In this document: positions 45,404-54,599 of the stretch, piece after piece
How the letters are laid out: every line of letters begins with the position of its first letter
Position numbering within the stretch: the first letter of the stretch is position 1
DNA from: JBAZZQ01 sp041658725
GTDB lineage: Bacteria; Planctomycetota; Phycisphaerae; JAAYCJ01
DNA: 64,000 bases
Assembly: GCA_041658725.1 (NCBI GenBank)
Contig: JBAZZQ010000005.1
Span: 1 to 64,000, forward strand
Direction of reading: 5' to 3'
Translations under genes and position numbers: made by a program
Notes under the pieces: model-generated
Told to the model about the DNA's origin: nothing
What the model saw: only the letters and a program-made list of their open reading frames with translations
Databases searched by the model: none

Positions 45404-48127
45404 ATGGATAGAAAGAATGTTTTTTATGTCTTAAGTACTCACTGGGACAGGGAATGGTACCAAAGTTTTCAGGATTTTCGATATCGACTGATTAAGGTGT
45501 TCGATAAGATTATGGATGGTCTTGGGAGCGGGGATTTGAAAGGACCATTTCAAATGGATGGTCAAGCTATTCTCTTGGAAGATTACCTGGAGATTCGGCC
45601 TGAGAGAAGGCAAGAGATAGTTGATTATCTTCGAACCGGAAAACTAGTGGCAGGTCCGTGGTATGTGCAGCCGGATGAATTTCTCGTTTCCGGCGAAGCT
45701 TTGGTTCGAAATTTACAATTGGGCCGAAAGATTGTTCGCGGTCTTGGCGGAAAACCCTCAGACGCCGGATTTGTCTGTGATATTTTCGGCCATAACAGCC
45801 AATTGCCGCAGATTCTTGATGGATTTGGAATCAAAGTGGCTTTTCTCTGGAGAGGAATTAATCTATTAGACAAACGAATTGTCAAGTGGCGAGGCGCCGA
45901 TGGAACAGACGTTCTGGCCTATGTTTTCGGGAAATCGGGATACAGTGATTTTGCATTTAAAGTTCGACGATGCTGGGCGAAAGATGATCAGAGGGGAAGG
46001 GGGAAAATCTTGGAAGACTTCCGGGAATACATTCATGAAGAGGAAAAATTGCACCCGAACCTTCCGATTCTGGCCTTTGACGGGGGGGACCACCAGGGAT
46101 GGGATACGTGCATTTATAAAATACTTACTGAGGAAATGGACAAAGAGCAAACACCGTACAAAATTGTCCATGAGTCTTTGGACTCGTATCTGAACGAACT
46201 TTTACCGCACCGAGACTCTATTGATATGCTGCTTGAAGGCGAACTTCGCGAGCCGGCCTTTTATCCCTCTGATTTAAATAAGCAGTGGTTAATTCCGGGA
46301 GTATTGTCCAGTCGCGTTTGGATCAAACAGATGAACGCGGAATGTCAGACGCTTCTTTGTCAATGGGTCGAGCCATTCTGTACTTTCGCGGCACTCACTT
46401 TGGGATGTGAGTATCCCAAAGGATTCGTCGACTCCGCCTGGAAATGGTTGATACAGAATCATCCACACGATTCGATATGTGGTTGTGGTATCGACCAGAT
46501 TCATGAGGACATGAAGTATCGATTCAGTCAAACACGCTCTATTGCCGATCGACTGATGACGGAGGCTTCCAAATGGCTGGCGGCGTCAATTGAAGGTTCC
46601 ATCGGTGACGATGAGGCTCGGGTGGTTGTTTTCAATCCACTGACTTTGCCGATAGATCAAACAATCGAGATGACTCTCCAAATTCCGACTTCCTGGCCCT
46701 CCTTTAACGAATTCTTTGGCTTTGAGGGTAAACCGGCCTTTAAACTTTATGACGACCATGGAAAAGAAATCCCCTACCAACGCATCTCACAAAGAAATAA
46801 TCGCATCAAGGTTCGAATCCACGAAACCAAATTTCCCGAATCCTTTAGAACGCATGATGTAACAGTAGCTTTACCCGTAAAAATTCCCCCGATGGGTTAT
46901 ATAACCATTACGATTAAAGCGGGGGAACGTTTGGAATTGGAGGGCGATGAAATAACCAAATCCCCGACTCGTTATGCAGAGGTACCGAGTCTTGTGACAA
47001 GCGAGAGATCCATGGCCAACAAGTTTCTGGACGTAACTATTGAAACCAATGGGAGCGTCACCTTGACGGATAAGCGAACAAAACAAATCTATTCACGATT
47101 GCTCACGTTTGAAGATGTCGCCGATATTGGCGATGGCTGGTATCATGGGGTGGCCGTCAATGACCGTGCCTGTGTGTCGACCGCCTGCCGTAGCGAGGTG
47201 GCCCTGGTCCACAACGGACCGTATCTCTGCACGTTTCAGTGTCGGACACCTTTTTCTGTTCCCGATGAATTTTGCTTTGATACTATGGTCCGAAGTGAAC
47301 GAAGGGTTGAACTAATAATTGATACTCTCCTTAGTCTTCGCCCCGATTGCCCTTACCTTGAGGTAACCACAACCATCGTCAATCCCGCTAAAGATCATCG
47401 TCTGCGGGTTCTCTTTCCTAGCGGGTCCAAAGCCCAAACGTACCTCGCCGATAGTCCCTTCGACGTTGTGGAACGTTCGATTGCCCTGCGTGCCGACAAT
47501 CACCTGTATCGTGAGCTTGAAGTCGAAACCAAACCGCAACAAAGCTGGACGGCGGTCTTTGATGGTCAACGAGGGTTGGCCATCATTAGTACCGGCTTAA
47601 ATGAAAGCGCTGTTTGCGATTTACCGGAGCGACCAATTGCTCTGACCCTGCTTCGCGCCACCCGACGCACTGTTTTTACCGATGGTGAACCCAATGGCCA
47701 AAACCAGGGACAATGGAAATTCCGGTACTGGATTGTTCCCCTCTCGGAAAAACCTCATCCTTCCATTCTGACCAACTTGGGACTGCAACTTGCGGCTGGC
47801 ATTAAAACGGTCCAACTCTTTCCGGAAGATTTAGCGATCTATCAGCCTAAAGTCGCGTTACCCAGACAACAGTGTTTTCTGCAGGTGGAAGGCGATGCGG
47901 TGGTTTCCTGCGTCCGGCAAGAGGATTCACGCCTGGAGATCAGAATGTTTAACCCAACGCAGAAAAAAATCACAACCACCGTCCATGTAAGTCCTTTGAT
48001 GAAATTCTCTCGGGTCCTTTCTGTTAATTTCGAAAATCAGTCGCGGGTCGAGCCCATCCCAATTAAAAATGGTTCTTTCACGATCATTCTGAGTCCCAAG
48101 CAGATCATTACGCTACATTTGACATAA
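45404..48127 (+). CDS. Alpha-mannosidase, glycoside hydrolase family 38
   Basis: This 907-residue protein has the GH38 opening 'VLSTHWDREWYQSF' (zinc ligands His13, Asp15), nucleophile Asp126 in 'GFVCDIFGHNSQLPQIL', and the later zinc histidine in 'QNHPHDSICGCGIDQIHED'. A large beta-sandwich C-terminal half completes the family architecture. No signal peptide, so it is cytoplasmic; GH38 members cut alpha-mannosides or mannosylglycerate. AAAGGA and CCGGAG precede the ATG. It is transcribed separately from the upstream operon behind a MITE and probably processes imported mannose-containing oligosaccharides. Confidence 0.93.
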   Translation: MDRKNVFYVLSTHWDREWYQSFQDFRYRLIKVFDKIMDGLGSGDLKGPFQMDGQAILLEDYLEIRPERRQEIVDYLRTGKLVAGPWYVQPDEFLVSGEALVRNLQLGRKIVRGLGGKPSDAGFVCDIFGHNSQLPQILDGFGIKVAFLWRGINLLDKRIVKWRGADGTDVLAYVFGKSGYSDFAFKVRRCWAKDDQRGRGKILEDFREYIHEEEKLHPNLPILAFDGGDHQGWDTCIYKILTEEMDKEQTPYKIVHESLDSYLNELLPHRDSIDMLLEGELREPAFYPSDLNKQWLIPGVLSSRVWIKQMNAECQTLLCQWVEPFCTFAALTLGCEYPKGFVDSAWKWLIQNHPHDSICGCGIDQIHEDMKYRFSQTRSIADRLMTEASKWLAASIEGSIGDDEARVVVFNPLTLPIDQTIEMTLQIPTSWPSFNEFFGFEGKPAFKLYDDHGKEIPYQRISQRNNRIKVRIHETKFPESFRTHDVTVALPVKIPPMGYITITIKAGERLELEGDEITKSPTRYAEVPSLVTSERSMANKFLDVTIETNGSVTLTDKRTKQIYSRLLTFEDVADIGDGWYHGVAVNDRACVSTACRSEVALVHNGPYLCTFQCRTPFSVPDEFCFDTMVRSERRVELIIDTLLSLRPDCPYLEVTTTIVNPAKDHRLRVLFPSGSKAQTYLADSPFDVVERSIALRADNHLYRELEVETKPQQSWTAVFDGQRGLAIISTGLNESAVCDLPERPIALTLLRATRRTVFTDGEPNGQNQGQWKFRYWIVPLSEKPHPSILTNLGLQLAAGIKTVQLFPEDLAIYQPKVALPRQQCFLQVEGDAVVSCVRQEDSRLEIRMFNPTQKKITTTVHVSPLMKFSRVLSVNFENQSRVEPIPIKNGSFTIILSPKQIITLHLT

Positions 48128-48351
48128 TGGCCTTGTACAGAAATGGAGATCAACCGACTCAGCCTCGTAACCACGGATGTTTCTTCTGAGGAATTGACGT
48201 ATCCCCATTCAATTGTCACTGATATGGCACTCATACGGCATGCTGAGTTGATCTGGGATGGGCATCGAGTGGGTTTCGTGTGTGTTGCTTGTTTGGGCCG
48301 ATTCTGTCTTCACGAAAAAGCTCTGTCAAAGTCTTTTAAAGTGGATTTAGC
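48128..48351. other. 3' region of GH38 gene, no gene supported
   Basis: A 90-codon open frame from 48143 crosses the terminator hairpin and has no recognisable content, so it is not annotated. Confidence 0.4.
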
Positions 48352-48384
48352 CCGGAGTAGGGGCTTTCTAAGCCCTCACTCCGG
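48352..48384 (+). terminator. Strong hairpin downstream of GH38
   Basis: CCGGAGT...GGGCTT pairs with AAGCCC...ACTCCGG around a three-base loop; a small internal mismatch interrupts the stem. It sits about 225 bases after the mannosidase stop and before the next transcription unit. Confidence 0.6.
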
Positions 48385-48508
48385 CCAAGGAATTTCAGCC
48401 CACAGTTACCCTTAAATACTTGAACCCCCGCTCCTCTTTCGTTCCTTTCCTTCCATTCCCTTGACCCTCCATACGAGGCCAAGGGAATTATACCCGGAGA
48501 TACCAAAC

Positions 48509-48976
48509 ATGAACGAATCCACCAAAATTGAATTCCGCCACCGGCGGATCAGCCAGTTGACCGATTTTACCGAACTAGCGGAAATGCTGTTCCCCAGCAA
48601 TCGCAATCAGCAGCACGCAGCCGGTGCAATTTTGTTTGAACTCAAATGGGCCGATTCGATCGTACCTAATCTTTCCTATCTGGAGGACAAGTATCAGATT
48701 TCCCGGCGGGTCATGGAGCGAACGCGGGCCAAACTGACCCGAGTGGGACTGATTGAACACGTCAGCCGGTTCAGTTCAAGGCATGGCGGTCAGGAAGGCT
48801 GGATGTTGTCGAGTCGGTTTGAGAGTGGCCTGAACCTGCTGGCAAAAAAAATTACGGATTTAAAAGATGTCTCGAAAAGTTCCAAGGATAAAGAAGCCCT
48901 CCTGCTCCAACTCCTGGATGCCCGGCGAAACATTTATAAGCAATCCCCTCCCCAGAGAACTATGGAGGAGGATTAA
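48509..48976 (+). CDS. Winged-helix DNA-binding protein of unknown role
   Basis: This 155-residue protein has a helix-turn-helix centred on residues about 50-85 ('LSYLEDKYQISRRVMERTRA', then 'KLTRVGLIEHVSRF'), like MarR/GntR-type wings or plasmid replication proteins. The remainder is charged and helical. ATG 48509 has GGAGA 10-11 bases upstream. It is followed after four bases by a proline-rich exported protein, so the two are likely cotranscribed. Confidence 0.6.
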   Translation: MNESTKIEFRHRRISQLTDFTELAEMLFPSNRNQQHAAGAILFELKWADSIVPNLSYLEDKYQISRRVMERTRAKLTRVGLIEHVSRFSSRHGGQEGWMLSSRFESGLNLLAKKITDLKDVSKSSKDKEALLLQLLDARRNIYKQSPPQRTMEED

Positions 48977-48980
48977 TTCC

Positions 48981-49457
48981 ATGGGCAAACTCAATCCAAT
49001 GATCGTAATAATCCTGATTGTTCTATTCGTCACTGTGGCACATAAGACAGGGGCAATGGGCTATGGACCGGCCCCTATCATTCCAGATCCTTACCGCACG
49101 CAATATGCTTCTTCCCCTTATGAGATAGGAATCTCGCCTTGGGACCCTTGGCCGGAATATCCTGTGACACCCGATCCATTTCGCCGGACGATGAACCCCG
49201 TATTATCGCCGATAATGGTGCCGTACCCAAACCTTCACATGTCCTCGGTCTCAGTTCCCTATCCTGTTCTTCTGAGAATTCCCCGACCGTATGTTCCCCG
49301 CGGGCCGATGCCGCGAATCCGGAGTTCTCCATATGTTCCGGAATTATCACCCCAAAACCCGGTGCCGATACGGCCTCAAGCAGTTTCAATTTCTCCTTTC
49401 GAATCGCCGCCTCTCCGGCCACGATCCAGTAATCCGGTCGGACCAAATTTCCCCTGA
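48981..49457 (+). CDS. Proline-rich exported protein
   Basis: This 158-residue protein opens with a hydrophobic segment 'PMIVIILIVLFVTVAHKTGA' (signal peptide or anchor), followed by about 130 residues very rich in Pro, Tyr, Arg and Ser without a known domain. GGAGGAGG lies directly upstream of ATG 48981. The composition suggests a disordered surface protein. I know no function. Confidence 0.55.
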   Translation: MGKLNPMIVIILIVLFVTVAHKTGAMGYGPAPIIPDPYRTQYASSPYEIGISPWDPWPEYPVTPDPFRRTMNPVLSPIMVPYPNLHMSSVSVPYPVLLRIPRPYVPRGPMPRIRSSPYVPELSPQNPVPIRPQAVSISPFESPPLRPRSSNPVGPNFP

Positions 49458-49462
49458 GCCGC

Positions 49463-49692
49463 CTATTGGATATGTTTCCACGGATAGTCTTTCTGAACCA
49501 GATAATCGGAGATAAGCTTGCGGTGGCATTGCTCCGGATTCTTCTCCGCACAAAGCAGGCAATACGGAGATGGTACTTTTAATAGTCGCTCCGTCAGCAA
49601 GTCGCCCGCTTTGTCCAGCAGTTGCCGGTATCTTTCCGGCCAATCCTCAAAATCCAGGAAGATATTCCCCAGTTCCACAAAGGAAATGTACT
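49463..49692 (-). pseudogene. DUF488-family protein, 5' end lost at an IS insertion
   Basis: The remaining frame encodes the C-terminal half of DUF488: 'ISFVELGNIFLDFEDWPERY', then 'YCLLCAEKNPEQCHRKLISD' with the family's Cys-Ala-Glu...Cys-His-Arg motif. Homology ends at the left inverted repeat of the IS1182-type element near 49693. The missing N-terminal half is not found on the other side of the element (after 51168), so the insertion was followed by a deletion. The ATG at 49792 lies inside the IS and is not a true start. Confidence 0.8.
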
Positions 49693-49693
49693 G

Positions 49694-51168
49694 GAGCCTG
49701 TTGCATAATTCGGAGTTGACAAGTGAATAGTTTTTTCGGCCTGTTATAATGGGGCGAACAGAGTTTTGATCGAATTGGAAAGGATGCCCCATGGCTTACA
49801 ATTTTCTGCCCTGCGACCGTAATCAAGCGTATCTGTTGCCGCCGTCTTTGAGGGACTGGCTGCCCGACGGCCATCTGGCATGGTTCGTCCTGGACGCGGT
49901 CGAACAACTCGACCTTCAGCCGCTTTATGCCCGATATCGCAGCGACGGCATCGGCAACACGGCGTTCAATCCGACGATGATGGTGGCTTTGCTGATTTAT
50001 GCCTATTGCACGGGCGAGCGTTCCAGCCGCCGCATCGAACGTTCCTGCGAGAGCGACGTCGCCTATCGTGTGGTCGCGGCTAATCAGGTTCCCGACCATA
50101 CCACCCTGAGTCGTTTTCGCAAGGACAACGAGCGACATCTCAAGGGGCTGTTTCTCGCGATTTTGCGGTTATGCGCGGAGGCCGGCCTGGTGAAGCTCGG
50201 CGTGGTCTCGCTGGACGGCACGAAGATGAAGGCCTGCCAGGAAAGGCTTGAGCGTGAACAGGAGCAAGCCCGCGAGGCTCAGCGGGAGAAGATCAACGAA
50301 CGCGAAAATAAGGAAAAGGAAACGGGCAAAACTCCGCGAGGCCGCAAGCCCAAGTCGCCTGATGAGGTGTCCGATGAAACCGCGAAAGCGAATGTGACCG
50401 ACCCCGAAAGCCGGATCGTCAAGACGCGCAAAGGGTATGAGCAGGGGTATAACGCGCAGACCGTGGTGACGAAGGAACAGATCATCCTCGCCGCCGATGT
50501 GACATCGCAGGAGAACGATCAGAAGCAGTTGCATCCGATGCTTGAGCAGGCCGAATCGAATCGACGGGCGACGGCTATTGAGGAAAAGCTGGGGGTCGCG
50601 TTGGCGGATGCGGGCTATTGCAGCGATGAGAATTTGACGACGAAACCGTCCGGCGATGTTGAGTTGCTGGTGGCGACGAAGAAGGATTGGAAGCAACGGC
50701 AGGCCCTGAAAGAGCCTCCGCGGCCAGCGCCGATGACGGCGGCATTGTCCGCGACCGAATCGATGGAACAGAAGCTTCTGACCCAGCGAGGGCGTGCGTT
50801 GTACAAGCTGCGAGGTCAGACGGTTGAGCCGGTGTTCGGTCAGATAAAAAGTTGTCGCGGTATCGTGCGTTTTGTGCGTCGCGGGCTCGAGGCTGCGCGT
50901 GGCGAATGGTTGTTCATCTGCACCACACACAATATTTTAAAGCTGTGGCGCAGCGGCCAGGCGGCTTGGGTCTGAGAAAGACCCACAAGGACCGTATCGA
51001 CCAACAAAATCACCTGCCGATACGATGAAATGAGAAGGTTGATGAAAGAAGTATTGAAAACGGGATAAAACCAGATCATTGCTCGGAGAGAACGGGAAAA
51101 CAAAGCCATCCCGCCTCCCCGCTCGTAGATTCAATGGTTGGATTTGCGATTGATTATGCAACAGGCTC
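49694..51168. mobile_element. IS1182-family insertion sequence, complete
   Basis: A perfect 16-bp inverted repeat, GAGCCTGTTGCATAAT at 49694-49709 and its complement at 51153-51168, encloses one intact transposase gene. Total length is 1,475 bp. No clear target duplication is seen at the ends. The left end interrupts a DUF488 gene. Confidence 0.9.
49791..50975 (+). CDS. IS1182-family transposase
   Basis: This 394-residue protein starts with the family's 'LPPSLRDWLPDGHLAWFVLD' N-terminal DUF772 domain. It has the RNase-H-fold acids Asp in 'VVSLDGTKMKACQER', Asp in 'VALADAGYCSDEN' and Glu in 'VEPVFGQIKSCRGIVRFVRR'. The central region is charged (Glu/Arg/Lys rich) as in IS1182. No frameshift or stop; the copy looks active. 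It is the only gene of the element. Confidence 0.94.
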   Translation: MAYNFLPCDRNQAYLLPPSLRDWLPDGHLAWFVLDAVEQLDLQPLYARYRSDGIGNTAFNPTMMVALLIYAYCTGERSSRRIERSCESDVAYRVVAANQVPDHTTLSRFRKDNERHLKGLFLAILRLCAEAGLVKLGVVSLDGTKMKACQERLEREQEQAREAQREKINERENKEKETGKTPRGRKPKSPDEVSDETAKANVTDPESRIVKTRKGYEQGYNAQTVVTKEQIILAADVTSQENDQKQLHPMLEQAESNRRATAIEEKLGVALADAGYCSDENLTTKPSGDVELLVATKKDWKQRQALKEPPRPAPMTAALSATESMEQKLLTQRGRALYKLRGQTVEPVFGQIKSCRGIVRFVRRGLEAARGEWLFICTTHNILKLWRSGQAAWV

Positions 51169-51287
51169 TCAAGTTGAGTAAATATGTTTTCAACAAAGCA
51201 ATTCCATTTCAAAAACCTAACATATTAATGCCTGAGCTAAGTTAATACCGACTTGAGGTAATTCTCCATCCGTCTTTTGCCACTATT

Positions 51288-52727
51288 TTACATCCGCCAG
51301 GGTTGATCAATTTCCTCCAGAGTCTTGCCCTTGGTTTCAGGCAACAGACGCCAGCCGAAGAGTAATGCCAGTAGACTCATCCCGGCGAACACCCAAAACG
51401 CTCCCGCCGCTGAGCCAATCTGCCGTTGTGACCACGCCGCAAGCAGCGGAAACACCAGCACGCTGGTGAAACCGGACAGCCACAGCACGGTAGTACAGAC
51501 GCTGACTGCGCGCACTCGCAACGGCCCGGAGTAGAGTTCGGAGATCATCAACCACGGTAGAGGCCCGAGCCCGAGCGCGTGGCACATGACCACCAAGAGC
51601 GTCAACCCGATGATCGCCGGCCCGGTCATACCGACGTGGTAGGCCCACCCCAGCAACGCAATGCATACCGTCATCCCTCCCGCGGAGCTCATCCAGATTG
51701 CGCGCCGCCCCACGTGGTCCACCAGCCAGATCGAGAGCACGGTGAACCCCACGTTCGCGCACGACACCAGCAGCACGACGGCTAGTGCATCGCCCGCCAC
51801 CGGAAACCCGCCCTGTTGAAATAGAGTCGGCAGATACGAAATCACCCCGGTGCCGCCGGTCCAGTTGTTGAACACGCCCAACAATATCCCCGTGAGCAGT
51901 GCCCAGCGGATTCCAGGGCGAAGCAGGTCGCGATACGAGCCGCTCATCCTTCCGTCACCGGCGCGGATGACGTCGAGTTCGCCCGCGATCTGTCCGGAGT
52001 CGCGGATCGCTTGCATCACGGCCATCGTTTCCGTTTCTCGCCGATGCGTCAGCAACCAGTGGGGACTATCGGGGATTTTCGTCAGCAACAGTAGCAGCAC
52101 GACGCTCGGAACGGCAGTCGAACCCAGCAGCCAACGCCAGATGATATCTGGCGGCAGGGTGGTAGCCAGGAGCCACCCCATCGCCACGCCCAGCAGCGCG
52201 CCTATCGTCAATACCAACTGATAGAGCAACCCGAACTGGCCCCGCCGTGTGGGAGGTGCCATTTCGGTGATATACATCGGCGCGGCAATCGAAATGATTC
52301 CTGTTGCCACCCCCGACACCAGCCGAAACAAAACCAACACCATGACACTTGAGGCCAGCGCCGCTCCGAGGGAGCCAACGATGAACAATGCCGTCGCTAT
52401 GCCGAGACACTTGCGGGCACCCAGGTGTTCCTGTATCCAGACACCTCCGGTTGTCGCCAGGAGACAACCGAACAGGAACGCCGATGTCACCATCCCGAAT
52501 ACCAGCGGGATCATCTGGAAATACTGTCGTACAAAGATCTGAGCTCCGCCAAAGGTCCCCCCGTCATACCCGAACAGGAACGCGCCAAGCGCTGCGATGG
52601 CACAGGCAGAATACGCACGGGAGCTGGCTGGCGGCGCGTTTCTGAAGGAAGCGCCTGTCGCGGACATCGTCTTTTCAGCAAGGTCAGGAGTGTCCGATAC
52701 TTCGGCTCTGCAAGTGTTCCGGTTCAT
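51288..52727 (-). CDS. MFS sugar porter
   Basis: This 479-residue, twelve-helix transporter carries sugar-porter signatures: 'YDGGTFGGAQIFV' after helix 1, 'RLVSGVATGIISIAAPMYIT', 'PDSPHWLLTHRRE', 'DHVGRRAIWMSSAG' and the C-terminal 'LPETKGKTLEEID'. It would import hexoses or related sugars by proton symport. ATG 52727 overlaps the TGA stop of the upstream FG-GAP gene (ATGA), so the two are coupled in one operon. A longer frame from 52754 is less likely. Confidence 0.92.
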   Translation of the reverse strand: MNRNTCRAEVSDTPDLAEKTMSATGASFRNAPPASSRAYSACAIAALGAFLFGYDGGTFGGAQIFVRQYFQMIPLVFGMVTSAFLFGCLLATTGGVWIQEHLGARKCLGIATALFIVGSLGAALASSVMVLVLFRLVSGVATGIISIAAPMYITEMAPPTRRGQFGLLYQLVLTIGALLGVAMGWLLATTLPPDIIWRWLLGSTAVPSVVLLLLLTKIPDSPHWLLTHRRETETMAVMQAIRDSGQIAGELDVIRAGDGRMSGSYRDLLRPGIRWALLTGILLGVFNNWTGGTGVISYLPTLFQQGGFPVAGDALAVVLLVSCANVGFTVLSIWLVDHVGRRAIWMSSAGGMTVCIALLGWAYHVGMTGPAIIGLTLLVVMCHALGLGPLPWLMISELYSGPLRVRAVSVCTTVLWLSGFTSVLVFPLLAAWSQRQIGSAAGAFWVFAGMSLLALLFGWRLLPETKGKTLEEIDQPWRM

Positions 52728-54571
52728 AAATTTTTCTTCGGTAATGTTTTGCAATCAGGTTCAATTCTGACTTCCCTCAGCTTGGGTGAGCGGCAGCCAT
52801 TCAGTGAGAAGAACACGGCCTTATACTGCATCCAGTTCGCTACGGAATCTACCATGCGGATCTCCTGGCCGGGGTGATCGTAGGAAGACCCTTCACCGTC
52901 TGGTCCGTGCCACGGTGCCGACTCGAGCCCCTGCTCGGTCCTCGCCCACCTCAACTGAAACTTCAGATTGGTCTTCTTGGGAACGTCGGCATCCCAGATT
53001 ATCCGCCCCGGTGTCATTCCGTCGAGGTTCTCGGGGGGTGAGACGAAGTACTCCATCGGCTCTCTTGTGTAGGTGTTGCCGAAATCCCTGGGACAGGAAA
53101 GATGCGGCCCAAGACCCGGCAACCTCGTCACTCTGTCGGGGGAAAGCCCTTCCGGGCCGTTCCAGAAGAGCAGTGAGTCCACCTGATGACCCAGATCATC
53201 CCGGTGGCACACTGCCAGAACATCGCGGTATCCGTTCCCGGTGATATCTATCGCCATATAAGCGATGCAGGCATCGCACTGCATCACGAAAGGATGATCG
53301 AAATCGAATAACTCATCGTTCCCCCAATAGATGAAGGCCTGCAGATCACGCCGGAACTGAGTGGAGTAAGCAGGCACCAACAGATCCAATTTGCCGTCGT
53401 TGTTTACATCCGCAACAGAGATCAATCCGCTTGATGCCTCCGTGGGGTGGAAATCCATTCTGTCGGGTGAGAAACCGTTCGGCCCACCATAAAGAATATA
53501 AAAACCACTCTGGCTCCGATTGTAGTGCCCCATCACCGCAAAGATGATGTCAAGCCATCCGTCGCCGTTTATATCCACACAGTTGGGTGTTCCGATCATT
53601 GGTTCCCCCATTCCCTCGAGCGGAATCTTGACCATCCTGTCGGGAGAATACCCGTCCGGTCCACCGAGGAATATCCCAATGAACCCCCGTTTGTCCCCGT
53701 AGATGATGTCAAGCCAGCCGTCTTTGTTCACATCCGCAACGAAGAAATCCCCGCACATGTAGGTCGGTAGTACACTTGAACGTTCAACTGAGAAGCCCTC
53801 CGGACCGCCCCAGTAAATGACAGACGACTTTGACATCGTTTCCGGTTTGGAGTCATAAGTCCCGGCTCCTGCCACTATGTCCAACCAGCCGTCCCGGTTT
53901 AGGTCCGCCACCATGATGTAGAAGAACGGATTGCCCAAATGAGGCAAGTCCACATAGCGATCGGGTTTCAGGCCGTCGGGCCCACCGGGGAATATCCGGA
54001 CACCTTGCAGCATCGTCGGGATAATAAGTTCGGGATAGCCGTCCAGGTCAGTGTCCGCAAGGACATAGGTGTTGGTTGACCCCCCCGTCGGAAGCTCCAG
54101 TCGCCGCTCCGGACCGTATTCGTGTTTCTCATTGCCCATGTAGACATACATGGGAAAGTCGGGATTGAACTGCGACCAGCCTCGCATGGTATTGTTGACG
54201 ATGATCTCCGGCCTCCCATCCCCATCGAGGTTGCCTGCAGTGCATCCCATTGCGCCAGTCGTTGCAAGCCAGGTCGAGCGGCCCGGTGAGAACCCATCCG
54301 GTCCATTCCAGAAGACAGCAGACGAGGATTCATAAAAGCGGCCGTCCTGATATCTGGAAGTAACAATGTCCGGACGACCGTCCCCGTCCAAATCAACGGC
54401 TGTGACCCAGGTGCAGTATTCCATAGGCAATAATGACTGGACTTTATTAAGGTCATCCTGGGCGCGGATCTCCACACCGTTGACGGTAGCCACCAGTAAC
54501 TCGTTTCTTCCGTCGCCATCCACGTCGACTATGTCAACGCGGATGGCCCCGATGCAGAACATGGTGCTCAT
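52724..54571 (-). CDS. FG-GAP/VCBS repeat protein, distal part of a frameshifted gene
   Basis: This 615-residue frame holds many FG-GAP-like blades, each with Asp-x-Asn/Asp-x-Asp-Gly-x-x-Asp-Ile/Leu and a Tyr-Trp-Gly-Gly-Pro-x-Gly-Phe-Ser turn. Codons upstream of its ATG continue the pattern ('YWNDHGHFSRDRVTI') in the same frame back to a TA tract at about 54630-54638, where the frame of the N-terminal part (54600-55607) ends out of register. The ATG at 54571 is therefore an internal Met. The C-terminal 80 residues form a non-repeat domain. It is likely an extracellular beta-propeller. Confidence 0.75.
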   Translation of the reverse strand: MSTMFCIGAIRVDIVDVDGDGRNELLVATVNGVEIRAQDDLNKVQSLLPMEYCTWVTAVDLDGDGRPDIVTSRYQDGRFYESSSAVFWNGPDGFSPGRSTWLATTGAMGCTAGNLDGDGRPEIIVNNTMRGWSQFNPDFPMYVYMGNEKHEYGPERRLELPTGGSTNTYVLADTDLDGYPELIIPTMLQGVRIFPGGPDGLKPDRYVDLPHLGNPFFYIMVADLNRDGWLDIVAGAGTYDSKPETMSKSSVIYWGGPEGFSVERSSVLPTYMCGDFFVADVNKDGWLDIIYGDKRGFIGIFLGGPDGYSPDRMVKIPLEGMGEPMIGTPNCVDINGDGWLDIIFAVMGHYNRSQSGFYILYGGPNGFSPDRMDFHPTEASSGLISVADVNNDGKLDLLVPAYSTQFRRDLQAFIYWGNDELFDFDHPFVMQCDACIAYMAIDITGNGYRDVLAVCHRDDLGHQVDSLLFWNGPEGLSPDRVTRLPGLGPHLSCPRDFGNTYTREPMEYFVSPPENLDGMTPGRIIWDADVPKKTNLKFQLRWARTEQGLESAPWHGPDGEGSSYDHPGQEIRMVDSVANWMQYKAVFFSLNGCRSPKLREVRIEPDCKTLPKKNL

Positions 54572-54599
54572 TCCTGCCGCATCCAGAATAGTTACCCTG

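Noticed and set aside
48143..48415. 90-codon open frame after the GH38 gene
   Set aside because: It crosses a strong terminator hairpin, lacks a ribosome-binding site and has no recognisable motif.
49693..49792. Extended start of the DUF488 protein into the IS
   Set aside because: These codons are the reverse complement of the insertion sequence end, not part of the gene family.
50169..50930. 253-codon minus-strand frame inside the IS1182 transposase
   Set aside because: It is antisense to an intact transposase with all catalytic residues and has no family features.
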